Positions 20,140 to 34,732 of a DNA stretch of 64,000 bases are shown here, in pieces. Within the stretch, counting starts at the first letter, position 1; each line of letters starts with the position of its first letter. A program made the translations under genes and the position numbers. The notes under the pieces were generated by a model that had not been told where the DNA came from, made no database searches, and worked only from the letters and a program-made list of their open reading frames with translations. The stretch lies in NCBI GenBank assembly GCA_030144725.1, contig JASKMD010000026.1, positions 1,251,981-1,315,980 of the forward strand, given 5' to 3'. This stretch comes from Haematococcus lacustris. Taxonomy: Eukaryota; Chlorophyta; Chlorophyceae; Chlamydomonadales; Haematococcaceae.

Positions 20140-23100
20140 CTAGTCCCGCTTGCGAGGGATGATGATGCCATAGCCCTCAGCATCGCGCTTGTACACGACC
20201 TGGATGGTGTCAGACTCCATCTCCCTGCAGGGCATGCCATGCCACCGCCAGCCAGCCTCAGCACAAGGTTAGGTGGTGGGTGCAGGCTAGGGGCAGGGTC
20301 CAGTAGGGTGGGGAGTTGCTGAGCCGTGCATCTTCACCTGCGAGCGGCTGAGTTGGGTCACGGAAGGTGTACTGCTTTGCTGCCAGGGTTCACTTGCATT
20401 CAACCATGAGACAAGGGAAGTTCTACTAGACTAGTTGCCAGTGCTCATGGATGCCTACGGTACCTTAAGTTTCAGTGACTGGGAAAACATGAAATGGCTA
20501 GCGTGGCCTGGCTTAGGTGCTGGTCTGTGCAGACAAACCCTGGAAAGGGGCAGACCCGGAGGTGTTTAGTTCACCTGAAGACAAAGAACTTGTGGCCAAC
20601 AGCCTCCATGGACTCAATAGCCTCATCCACAGTGATGGGGTCCAACTCCAGCACCTGTGCAGTGGACCTTGGGAGTATCATGTGTGGCCGTTCCTCAACC
20701 CCTCCCTCAGCACCTCCTCAGGCCATGCCCATCCCGCATGAACTGCTTTTAGCCATAGGAGGTGCTTCAATGCATGGGTTGCTACAACACTCCTGTTATT
20801 GTTCATGACAACCCATTCGAGGCGATAGGTTTGGGTTGGGTTAGGCATCAGTTCAAGTGAGGTCCAGTGACGGGTCAGGGGAGGGGAGGGCAGGGCAGGC
20901 GGGCAGGCAGGGCGGGTTACCTTGGTGCGCCTCACTGCTGCCGGGAACTCCTTGTTCAGGCTGGCAAACTCGGCCCGCAGCCGCTCCTCCTTGTCAAACA
21001 CCCGAGTCTCGTAGATGACCTGTGGCAGGTCACAGCCGCGAGGCGAGAGCATCAAACCAGGCAGGGGCAGGGGCAGGGGCAGGGGCAGGGGCAGGGGCAG
21101 GGGCAGGGGCAGGGGCAGGGGCAGGGGCAGGGGCAGGGGCAGGGGCAGGGGCAGGGGCAGGGGCAGACAAAGCGGTGGCAAATAACAGCCCCCAGATGCA
21201 GCTGAAGAAACCTAGCTGTTGTGTCTCTACCAGTTCAACACGTGCCCCGCACCTGCCTCCCACCTGCCCTCTACATGCCCCCAACCCGCCCCCCACCTTC
21301 ACCCAACTTGCACCCACCTGCACCCAACCTGTTCCCAGGCCCACACCGCACCGCACCTCGTTCATGAAGTCAGCGAACTCTGCCTGCTCCTCTGCAACCG
21401 CCTTTGGCCCCGCGCGCCCTGGCCACTTGCCTTTGATGATGGCCCGCTCTTTCACCTTGTTCAGCTTGCGCGTCAGCTGCGGCAACACAGAGGGCGGGGA
21501 GGCGTGCTGGAGCAACCCCACCAGATAGCCCAGCTGCAGGGCTGGAGACCTACCACAGCCTGCTGCCTGCAGCCCAACAGCCCTCAGCCGTACAGCCTAC
21601 AGACCTACAGCCTTAACACCATGGTGGGGCGTTCACATACACTGGACAGACACTAAACAGCCAGAGCCTGCCATGACAGGTCTTCAACTCCAGCTGCTCA
21701 CATGCACCCAATGCATCAGCTGTGCTCATGTCTGGTGTCTCTGCTGACCATCCTCCCCATGTACCCACTCCCAAGCACCCTGACCTGTGTCAACCCGCAG
21801 CCACCAAGGTGCCTGGCATGCGGGGCTGTTCACGCTGCCACTGGGCGGCTGCCTGGGTGCACCACGGGGTGGGTGCGACGCCATGGCCTGACCCCATCTT
21901 GATGCCGGCGGTGCTCTGTCAAAGTTGGCGCATGAGGCCCTGCCCTGCCTACCCTAGCCACATTGCTCACTATTGAGCCAGTGCCTAGCTTAGCCAGGCC
22001 AGAACCTACAGTGTCATGTCAAAGGTGTCAATCTGCCCATCACACCTGTGACTTTAGTGTGACATGCAAGCCTTAGCCGTGTTCCATATTCCAGCTGTGA
22101 TACAAGACTTAGGCTCTGCTGACACCCAGCTCACACCTTTCCCACTCACCCAGCCAGCCACCCAGCCACATTCAGGCTGGTGCCCAGCTCAGCCAGGCCA
22201 CCAGGGCGTCTAACTGCCCCCTCCAGGCCCTTGGCAGCTCACCTTGTCGGCCACCACGTCAATGCTGGCGTACAAGGTGCCCTCACAGTCCTCCACACGC
22301 ACCACCCCATTGTGCACTGTGAACAGAGTGACGTCAACCTTCTGCTCCCTGCATGCCATGCGTCAACCGACAACATGCATGCCATGTGTCAATGGACAAC
22401 AATCTGCATGTCATGCGTCAACCAACAACAATCTGCATGCCAGGCATTGCCATGCACGGCGATGCAAGCACAGGGGGGCGGTGTGAGGCATTAGGCAGTG
22501 ATGTAGCCTGCAACAAGTCATGCCAGCCGTGCAATGTGGAGAAGAAGAGGACTACTCCGGTGCGGAAGCCTGCATGCATGAATGGAGGAGCTTCTGCCTG
22601 GGGGGCGGCCTGCTCACACCACCTATCCTAGATGGCTAAGCAATGTGAGGATGCCGAAGCTGCTCCACAGCAACTGGCCGGCTGCATCCACTCATGCGCT
22701 GGCCACCACAGCCCTTTCCCACTAGCTCCAACACATGCAGTCGTCACCACTGCCTGGGCCTTATCCTCAATTCCACCTAAGGGCCTGTGTATGTGTTTGT
22801 GTGTCTCTCTTCTCATTCAAGCATGAGGGGGCAAGGCATCAAGGCGCATGGCATGGGGTGCTCACCGCTTGCCGTGTGTGCCAGTGTCACCACCTCTCGC
22901 AGAGATGGTCACGTCCACCTGGCAGCAGACCAGACCAGACCAGGGTGGGGACAAAGTTGGGACCAAGGCAGAAGGTCCAGACAAACTGGCAGCAGGGATG
23001 AGGCCAATGTGCAGACCAAGCCATTACATCAGGACCACAGGCAGTTAAACAGCGCACAGCTGCACCACATGGCCCACTGCCACTGCTTGTGTAGCTAAGG

Positions 23101-24149
23101 GTGGGACCTTGGCATGGAGCAGGCCCGTGAGATGCATGTGCATGCTGAGTGCCACAGCGCCAGTCTCATGGTTCTGTTGCTGCTGCTGGCTTGCACCTCC
23201 GCTTGCTGAGCTGGTGGCTGCTATGCCAGGCAGCTGCCAAGCTGGAGCCCACCTCCTTGATCTCCTGTGCATACTTGCCCACCGCCTTGGACATCTTTTC
23301 CTCGATGTACTTCCTGATGGCATCAGTGACCTGCGCGTCAGTGACGGAGGCAGCAGCGGGGTGAGCTTGAAGAATTTGTTAGCAGAGCGTAGAGTTAGGG
23401 TTAGTGGTGGTATGTATTTGTTATTATCAGGGTTATGTAGCTACCTTTTCCTGGAGCTTTATATTTGCTTGTACCATGCCCTATTTCCAATGCCCACACT
23501 CTACCAGCCATGACGCATGCTTCATTGTCGATGTGCCTGCTGAAAGCATGACGCGCTGGTCCTGCCCTACAATACTATGTGCTTCTACAGCTGGGGTCAG
23601 AATGCGTGAGCAGAGCAGTGAGCAAGTAAACGCATGCTGAATCTCCCTGTCACCTGATCGCACACAGCCTGATGCATTTGCTCAATGGGGGCTGGGCGCA
23701 TGAAAGCCCAGGGGAATGGTGTCTCTTGGGAAATTACGAGTGTGTGTGCAGGAGCTTACCCTGTCACCCTGCTTGGCCCCATGTGGTTCATCTGTGCATG
23801 CACACTTGCTTACAAGCACATGTCCTCACTTCAAGCTTGCGGCCCTGAATAACCATCTTCACTGTAGAGGCAGCGGCAGCGGCGCGCACGCCGACTGTTG
23901 TGCCACGTGACGCCAGGCCTGTGAGTGAGTGAGCCCAGCCAAGATATTTGCTGATCTGATATCTCATTGACAAACACGCCTCCCGATCAATACGCACCTG
24001 GCCGCGACAAGGTAACTGGCGCAACCTGCACAGAAACGTAGCAAGGCGTTAGCATGCGCGGAAGCAGCTCATCCGACAGCTCCCGGTACCTTCACATCTA
24101 GCTTCCGGTATGCAGAGCGAACGATGGGAGCTTGTCTTTGCAGCAACAT
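20140..24149 (-). CDS. PSRP1: Plastid long-form ribosome hibernation factor (PSRP1/HPF-like)
   Basis: Binds the small subunit of the plastid ribosome and stabilises idle ribosomes by promoting dimers or blocking tRNA sites (family knowledge). Ten exons whose phases all agree: 24149-24090, 24025-23998, 23918-23830, 23330-23253, 22918-22866, 22348-22243, 21476-21357, 21019-20921, 20654-20575, 20224-20140; 265 residues. Residues 1-48 are Arg/Ala/Ser/Val-rich and acid-poor, as in a chloroplast transit peptide. The mature N domain starts VKMVIQGRKLEVTDAIRKYI and continues KMSKAVGKYAQEIKEVDVTI. Then come TLFTVHNGVVRVEDCEGTLY, ASIDVVADKLTRKLNKVKE, GKWPGRAGPKA and the C-terminal dimerisation-type domain (PITVDEAIESMEAVGHKFFV, DTIQVVYKRDAEGYGIIIP). 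Intron 7 carries a GGGGCA array. Confidence 0.93.
21060..21166. repeat. (GGGGCA)n hexanucleotide array
   Basis: About 18 perfect AGGGGC units in the seventh intron of the PSRP1 gene. Confidence 0.96.
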
Positions 24150-24718
24150 TGTGGAACCTAGAAATCGCGATCGGCGTCAGAGGCAGTCAGAAGTACTCGC
24201 AGCTCCAGCCGAGCACAGGGTTGAGCGTCGCCTCCACCATATCCCCCACCTGACAGAAATCGTCGACTAAGCAGGTGGATGTCCACAAGGTTATGTTTGC
24301 AATGCGCACAGCATTGAGAGATTTAGAAAAGAGTTGACGTGGCGGAGTGACCCTCGATTTGTTAAACAAAAGCTCGTGTAGAGGATGTCCCAGATGTTTA
24401 TGTTTTGTCAGAGGCACCATTTGCATAAACCACGCCTTGAACCCCCAGCTTGGGGCTCAAGTGACGTCGGATGTTGTGCGGCAGGCGCTGAGCAGCACTC
24501 TAAAACTCTGATCACCCTACTACAGTGTTCCTACGACTGGAACGCTGCCTTTTAATGGATGAAGCGCAGTAACTAGACTACCTTCATGGCCCAGTTTCCT
24601 CCTGCTAATTGTTGTGGGGCAGATGAAGCAGCAGCAGTCATGTGTCATTGCGCATAAAGTGTGACTAAAATGTGTTTCGACACACATAGTCTGCATCAGC
24701 ATTCGCACAAGCGCAACA

Positions 24719-24724
24719 GCCCTT

Positions 24725-24763
<39 letters not shown>

Positions 24764-24790
24764 ATCATTGGTTCGATCCCGATTGAGGGC
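24719..24790 (+). tRNA. trnF-GAA: tRNA-Phe (GAA)
   Basis: A full 72-nt cloverleaf without an intron or encoded CCA. The acceptor arm GCCCTTA pairs with TGAGGGC (one G-T pair). The A box TAGCTCAGTTGG lies at 24726-24737. The anticodon arm is TCAGA-CTGAAGA-TCTGA with anticodon GAA, and the B box GGTTCGATCCC is at 24770-24780. The next base, A at 24791, fits the discriminator. The gene sits between two protein genes on the opposite strand. Confidence 0.96.
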
Positions 24791-24795
24791 ATCTA

Positions 24796-24800
24796 TTTTT
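24796..24800 (+). terminator. RNA polymerase III terminator of tRNA-Phe
   Basis: TTTTT begins five bases after the discriminator position, the usual distance for a Pol III stop. Confidence 0.85.
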
Positions 24801-25207
24801 CCGCACCATCAACTTGTGTGCACCAGTCCTCACTCTACGGCGTGAAACGGTGTGGGTGCAATAAGCCGAGTAAGGTTGGCCAATACTATGTTCTTTAGGC
24901 AAGGTTACGTTCTTTAGGCAAGGTTAGCATTGTGCGAGTACGGCATTGCAGGCTCCGCCATGCACGTTATCATGGTAGGCAGTATGCCTAAACACCTCTT
25001 GCATCAACTGTCCACATGAGCGCTATGCATGGTGGTGGGCAAGAGGCGTGTTGGGGTGCCCCCTCTCCTCAGGTGGTCCGCACACGCCTGCGACAGGTCC
25101 TTACAAGCCTATGCGTGTACAACCATAATGACTCACCCTCCCACACAAGCTCAAGTCCCTCTGGCCTGCTGCCCTCCTCCAAACCAGCTGCCTGGCACTG
25201 CCAGGGC

Positions 25208-30034
<4,827 letters not shown>

Positions 30035-30634
30035 TTTTGCTAGTGCTGCAGGGCTTCAAAGGCTAGCGGTAACAGGGGCAAATGAGAAGTTTGTTGCAGT
30101 CACAGAGCGCGATGAACAGGTTCCACGACAGCTACGTTCGCACGAATGCGATAGATTGATGTCGAGCTGGATCAAACTTGCTGCATATTGATCTACTTCC
30201 ATGCATGACCTAATGCAAGAGTTATGCTACCACCACGACTCTTACCACTCCTTTCATTGGCATGCTGGTACTGCTGGTCATGTTACGCTATGCTGTATGT
30301 ATGCACCGACGCGGTAACACGCCAGATCACGCATCATCGCTCTGCATCCCATTCATTTCAACATCAGCGCTAGCATTGGCACCCGGGGTGGGTGGGGGGC
30401 CAAGGCTGTGCTGCAGGCCTGCCGCAAGGTGGTTTGGAGGCCCTTTAAGGCAGGCCAACAGACACTACAATCGCCCCTATTGTCGTCACAACTGTTGTCA
30501 GGAGTCCCCAACATGGGGTTGGTAATCTTCATGCAAGTACTCGCTACAAAGTGCACCGATTTCGGTAGCGTTTGTTGCATTGACACCTGCGAGTTACTCC
30601 GCATCTACTGGAAAGCGGCGCGTTAATCCTTGCA

Positions 30635-30847
30635 TCAGAGTCCAAGCCGGCGCAAGCGATCACGGACACACCTCAGCTGCTCACCATCAATCGTACTAGT
30701 GGTATGTAGAGGCATCAATAAGTGAACTGCGCCTGGCATCGAGCCAGTAGTACAATCACATTTCAGCCCGCCAGGCTCGCTCCGCGAACTTTTCATTGGT
30801 ACAGGCGGCGTCGGAAGACCATCGTTGGGCGAGTTGACACTCGACAT
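30635..30847 (-). CDS. Small unidentified ORF, possible first exon
   Basis: 70 codons from an ATG at 30847: MSSVNSPNDGLPTPPVPMKS, then an Arg/Ser/Gly segment and an Arg/Leu-rich end (RCVRDRLRRLGL). Upstream on the same strand a TTTCTAG/TTTGCAG acceptor-like signal and a CTTCGGTGAGTAATG donor-like signal (about 30980) hint at a spliced gene. No domain is recognised and the call rests on composition. Confidence 0.25.
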   Translation of the reverse strand: MSSVNSPNDGLPTPPVPMKSSRSEPGGLKCDCTTGSMPGAVHLLMPLHTTSTIDGEQLRCVRDRLRRLGL

Positions 30848-31055
30848 TGCTGCAAACTAGAAATATGTACGTCTCTCTCTCGCCAGTCACACAGAAAAAT
30901 GGACCCCCTTACACATATCGGCATGTTGTGAGCTGACCACTTTGACTTTGCAGAACTTCGAGTATTAACTTTGTTCATTACTCACCGAAGCATCTGCTGG
31001 AGAAGAAAGAGCGACTCAACTTTGCCTTGCAGTGATGACTAGCCCACCCCGACCG

Positions 31056-31290
31056 CCCGGAACCTGCCCCCTCTCAGCCCCCTCCCAGCCCCAGCCCGCA
31101 CTCCCACCCCCTCCCAGCCCCAGCCCCACCCTCCCACCCCCTCCCACCCCCTCCCAGCCCCAGCCCCGCACTCCCACCCCCTCTTACCCCCAGCCCCGCA
31201 CTCCCACCCCCTCCCACCCCCAGCCCGCTCTCCCACCCCCTCCCAGCCCCAGCCCCGCCCTCCCACCCCCACCACTGCCCCCGCTCCCCT
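31056..31290. repeat. C-rich CCCTCCCAGCCCCAGCCC tandem repeat
   Basis: About 235 bp of imperfect CTCCCACCCCCTCCCAGCCC units. The Pro-rich plus-strand ORF and the Gly-rich minus-strand ORF are by-products. Confidence 0.85.
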
Positions 31291-31494
31291 ATGGGCCGCA
31301 GCCTGCGACAGGCTCAATATGAAGCCCAACTGAAATCACATAGGGCTGCGTATTTACACAGTCCCAATGGCCTGAAAGCCACAGCAATATCATCATCATT
31401 GCAACATCATCAGCAACTCAATAGCCTGTTGCAAGATCAGCAGCAGCTCATTCTCACCCTTCACCTCCTTTGCGATAGCCTCTGCTGTGGCTTT

Positions 31495-31716
31495 CAGGCG
31501 AACAAAACTCATTCAACAAGGAACAACACGTTTGCCTGTGGATAATCTCACTCAGCTACTCTAAACAAGTTGAAGCAACCTCGGTCGCACCCTTGATGAC
31601 CACAAACCCCACTCCGGTGGCACGTTCCTGGGGCAAACCCCCTGACCACTGGGCACCTCATCAAAACGAACAGCTTAACGCTTGAAAGGCTAACAGCCTG
31701 TGCAAGCTACTAGGGC
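31495..31716 (-). other. Conserved noncoding 3' flank of Fz-b (candidate guide RNA or element end)
   Basis: About 222 bp between the Fz-b stop codon and the apparent element edge. It is close to 90% identical by eye to 18288-18512 next to Fz-a, although both are noncoding. At the outer end, CAGGCGAAC (31495-31503) and GTTTGCCTG (31530-31538) form a 9-bp stem with one G-U pair and a loop of about 26 nt. TnpB and Fanzor guide RNAs lie at or beyond the 3' end of the nuclease ORF (established); that this segment is one is inference. Confidence 0.5.
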
Positions 31717-34206
31717 CTACGCATTGTTGCGGGCCCGGCCATCAATGCCCCGCCGGTACTCTGCAGCCCGGTGCAGCCGCTGCCTGACCTTGGGGAGCCG
31801 GTCATTGACCAGCTTGTAGCGCTGCTGGTACTCCTCGCCAACGGGGGGCAGGGCCCTCAGGTCAGTCCAGCTGCACAGCTCCAGGGGGCGTTGCATGCTC
31901 TCCCCATTGCGCTGGAAGTTGAGGCAGGGGTTGGTGTCCCGGTCCAGCCACCTGCCCCATGGGGGGGCCTGGGGTCGTGGCACTGGGCCAGGTGGGGCCT
32001 GGGCTGGGGGCTGGTCCTGGGCAGGGGGAGGTGGAGGGGCCTGGGCAGGTGGCTCCTGGGCAAGGAGGGCCTGGGCAAGGGGGGGAGGGGGGTCCTGGGC
32101 AAGGGGGCAAGGGGGGCTGGGGAAGGGGGAGGGGGAGGGGGGTTGGGCGCACCTCATGGCACCACTTCAGGCCCCGCACACACTTAGCGTGCCGCAGGCT
32201 CCAGGCTGGGCGCAACAGCCGGTGGTTGACCTGGCCTGCTGGGGGTACCCAGTCTGCGGGCCTAGGGCGGTCATCTGGCAGGTGCAGCTCACAAGGCTGG
32301 CGGGCGTGCACAGACGAGCTGACACGGCTGGTGCGGAACTCATCCACGATCACCAGCCTGTCAGGCCTGGGATCCGTGCTGGGCCTGCTGGGCTGCTCCA
32401 CCACCTTGCGAAACCCCGCCCGCACCGCCCCAGCCTTCTACCCACCCTGGCAGAAGTTGCCCGCTCCCAGGAATACCGCCACTCCCCTCTCCTGGTGGTA
32501 GTGCTGGCGTGACACCCACTTCATCCCATTCACCACCTGTAGGTCAGGTCAGGTCAGGTCAGGGTCAGGGTCAGGGTCAGGGTCAGGGTCAGGGTCAGGG
32601 TCAGGTCAGGTCAGGTCAGGTCAGGTCAGGTCAGGTCAGGTCAGGTCAGGTCAGGTCAGGTCAGGTCAGGTCAGGTCAGGTCAGGTCAGGTCAGGTCAGG
32701 TCAGGTCAGGTCAGGTCAGGTCAGGTCAGGTCAGGTCAGGTCAGGTCAGGTCAGGTCAGGTCAGGCCAGGCCAGGCCAGGTCAGGTCAGGTCAGGTCAGG
32801 TCAGGTCAGGTCAGGTCAGGTCAGGTCAGGTCAGGTCAGGTCAGGTCAGGTCAGGTCAGGTCAGGTCAGGTCAGGTCAGGTCAGGTCAGGTCAGGTCAGG
32901 TCAGGTCAGGTCAGGTCAGGTCAGGTCAGGTCAGGTCAGGTCAGGTCAGGTCAGGTCAGGTCAGGTCAGGTCAGGTCAGGTCAGGTCAGGTCAGGTCAGG
33001 TCAGGTCAGGTCAGGTCAGGTCAGGTCAGGTCAGGTCAGGTCAGGTCAGGTCAGGTCAGGTCAGGTCAGGTCAGGTCAGGTCAGGTCAGGTCAGGTCAGG
33101 TCAGGTCAGGTCAGGTCAGGTCAGGTCAGGTCAGGTCAGGTCAGGTCAGGTCAGGTCAGGTCAGGTCAGGTCAGGTCAGGTCAGGGTCAGGGTCAGGGTC
33201 AGGGTCAGGTCAGGTCAGGTCAGGTCAGGTCAGGTCAGGTCAGGTCAGGTCAGGTCAGGTCAGGTCAGGTCAGGTCAGGTCAGGTCAGGTCAGGTCAGGT
33301 CAGGTCAGGTCAGGTCAGGTCAGGTCAGGTCAGGTCAGGTCAGGTCAGGTCAGGTCAGGTCAGGTCAGGTCATACCTTATTGCAAAAGCCCTCGATGACA
33401 CGCTCCTGGGCATGGTGCAGCGCCAACCGCTGCCGGCGCCAGCGTGGCTTGAGGTACTCCTCCCACAGCGGGTCCCAGCTGGCCTTGAGGGCCAGGATGT
33501 GGGCATGGAGGCCATCCAGGGTGGTGCCAGCTGGGGTGGCAGCTGCCAGCTGCTGCAGCTGTGGTTGGATGGCAGCTGACCACCGCGCTGTGTCCTGTTT
33601 GGCTTTGGCAAGCCCGCTGTCATGCTTAAGCTGCCCCTTGGTCAGCTCCCACTCCCACTGCCTGAGCACCTGACCTGTGACTGGGTGCTGCTGTGCATGC
33701 GCAGCCTTGATGGCCTGGGTGACACCGGGGTCCACCCCCACGGCTATGTGGGTGTCTGGGCTGTAGTCACTCGTGGCTTTGAGCTCACGCCCTATGAAGG
33801 GCAGCTCCACTGGCTCATGGACTGCCTGGCTGCGCACAAATTGAACACTAAAGCTAACCCCATCCGTCTCCCCCCTACGTGCAAATTTCCACCCGCTGTT
33901 CTGCAGCTGGCTGTACTGGACAAACCGCTGCCAGTGGGGCAGGCTGTCAGCCTCAAACCTGGCCTGTGTCAGGGTGTCCTGGCCCAGGTCAGCCAGCAGG
34001 CCACGCAACACCCTGTCATCGATGACAAAGTGCCTGGCCCGCACCCCCACCATAGGGAGCATGGTGAAGGGGCGCGGGCAGGTGCGCGGGCGGCGGCGGT
34101 GGCTGTTGCCATGGGGTTTGGCATGGGGGGCTGTCTGCCAGGCCTCTAGGCTGCGGTTCACAAACAGGACATACCGCACCCTGTGTGATGTGACATGTAG
34201 AATCAA
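31717..34206 (-). pseudogene. TnpB/Fanzor-like RuvC endonuclease, most complete copy (Fz-b)
   Basis: Eukaryotic relatives of TnpB (Fanzor; OrfB/Cas12f1-like TNB region) are RNA-guided DNA nucleases carried by transposons. The first exon (from an acceptor near 34177 to 33373) has RYVLFVNRSLEAW, then RuvC-I (IAVGVDPGVTQAI) and ends at EGFCNK with a GTATGA donor. The next exon (from 32536) reads VVNGMKWVSRQHY and continues to RuvC-II (LVIVDEFRTSRVSS) with only one break: a TAG at 32438-32440, where relatives have TGG in GGWGAD. Then follow VRGLKWC, a Pro-rich linker and RuvC-III (RDTNPCLNFQRNGES), ending DGRARNNA with TAG at 31717. The full zinc ribbon of TnpB is not evident; one CxxxxC-less WC remains. 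The MPPKRK-type N-terminal exon of other copies is missing, so the copy looks 5'-truncated and inactivated. Confidence 0.75.
32540..33372. repeat. (TCAGG)n pentanucleotide array forming the Fz-b intron
   Basis: About 830 bp of TCAGG units with two blocks of TCAGGG hexamers (about 32561-32603 and 33181-33207) and a patch of GGCCA units near 32764. It fills the space between the GTATGA donor and the CTACAG acceptor of Fz-b. The RSGQVRSGQ-type ORF is an artefact. Confidence 0.97.
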
Positions 34207-34229
34207 AGCATGCGCGCAAGCCGCCGGAG

Positions 34230-34732
34230 CATGTACCGTCCTTTTTTAAACGTCAGTACTCCGCACTCCTAGCATCGCTGGGTCCCTTTCTCGCACTCCG
34301 TCATCACTCCGCCTCAGAGTGTAGGCATAGGCAGCGCGTCAGGAACTGGCATACAAATTGCGCCCGCAGTTCAGAACGCACCAAGCCGACGAGATATCTT
34401 CTCAAGCCAGTTCTATACGCGCTGCTTACTCTCTGTCAACATCAAGGGACAGACGGAGATGGCTTGCTATTAACACACCGCCCTTCATCTCTCCAGCTGG
34501 TGATGGGCATAGCATCGAGGGCAACCATCCTTCTGACTCGTGAGTATAGACCCGGCCCTTGTGACGCGGCCCAGTGACGAAGGGACACGGCACGGCGCTT
34601 GCCCTTGCTGCACATGGTCAGGTAGCATCCACTGAGCCATCCACCGCGCCCGTGTATTTGTCCCTTCCGCGGCTTGCACCCGCACCCCCCCGCCCTGCCC
34701 GCGAAGTAGCCGAAGCTAAGAGCCGCACTGCG
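34230..34732. promoter_or_regulatory. Upstream region of the bZIP gene
   Basis: Lies between the truncated 5' edge of Fz-b and the first in-frame ATG of the bZIP gene. An in-frame TGA at 34562 supports that start. A strong donor-like GTGAGTATAG at about 34539 suggests an intron in the 5' leader. No TATA box is evident. Confidence 0.35.

Noticed and set aside
23650..23710. Extra PSRP1 exon reading PIEQMHQAVCDQ
   Set aside because: Splicing 23830 directly to 23330 keeps the phase and gives the expected KLEVTDAIRKYI; the extra piece breaks the frame.
32540..33372. Interstitial telomere array (TCAGGG blocks)
   Set aside because: Most units are the pentamer TCAGG, and the array is bounded precisely by intron splice sites. 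Green-algal telomeres are TTTTAGGG or TTTAGGG types.
32509..33579. RSGQVRSGQ-repeat protein
   Set aside because: Translation of the TCAGG array inside the Fz-b intron, on the opposite strand to the element.
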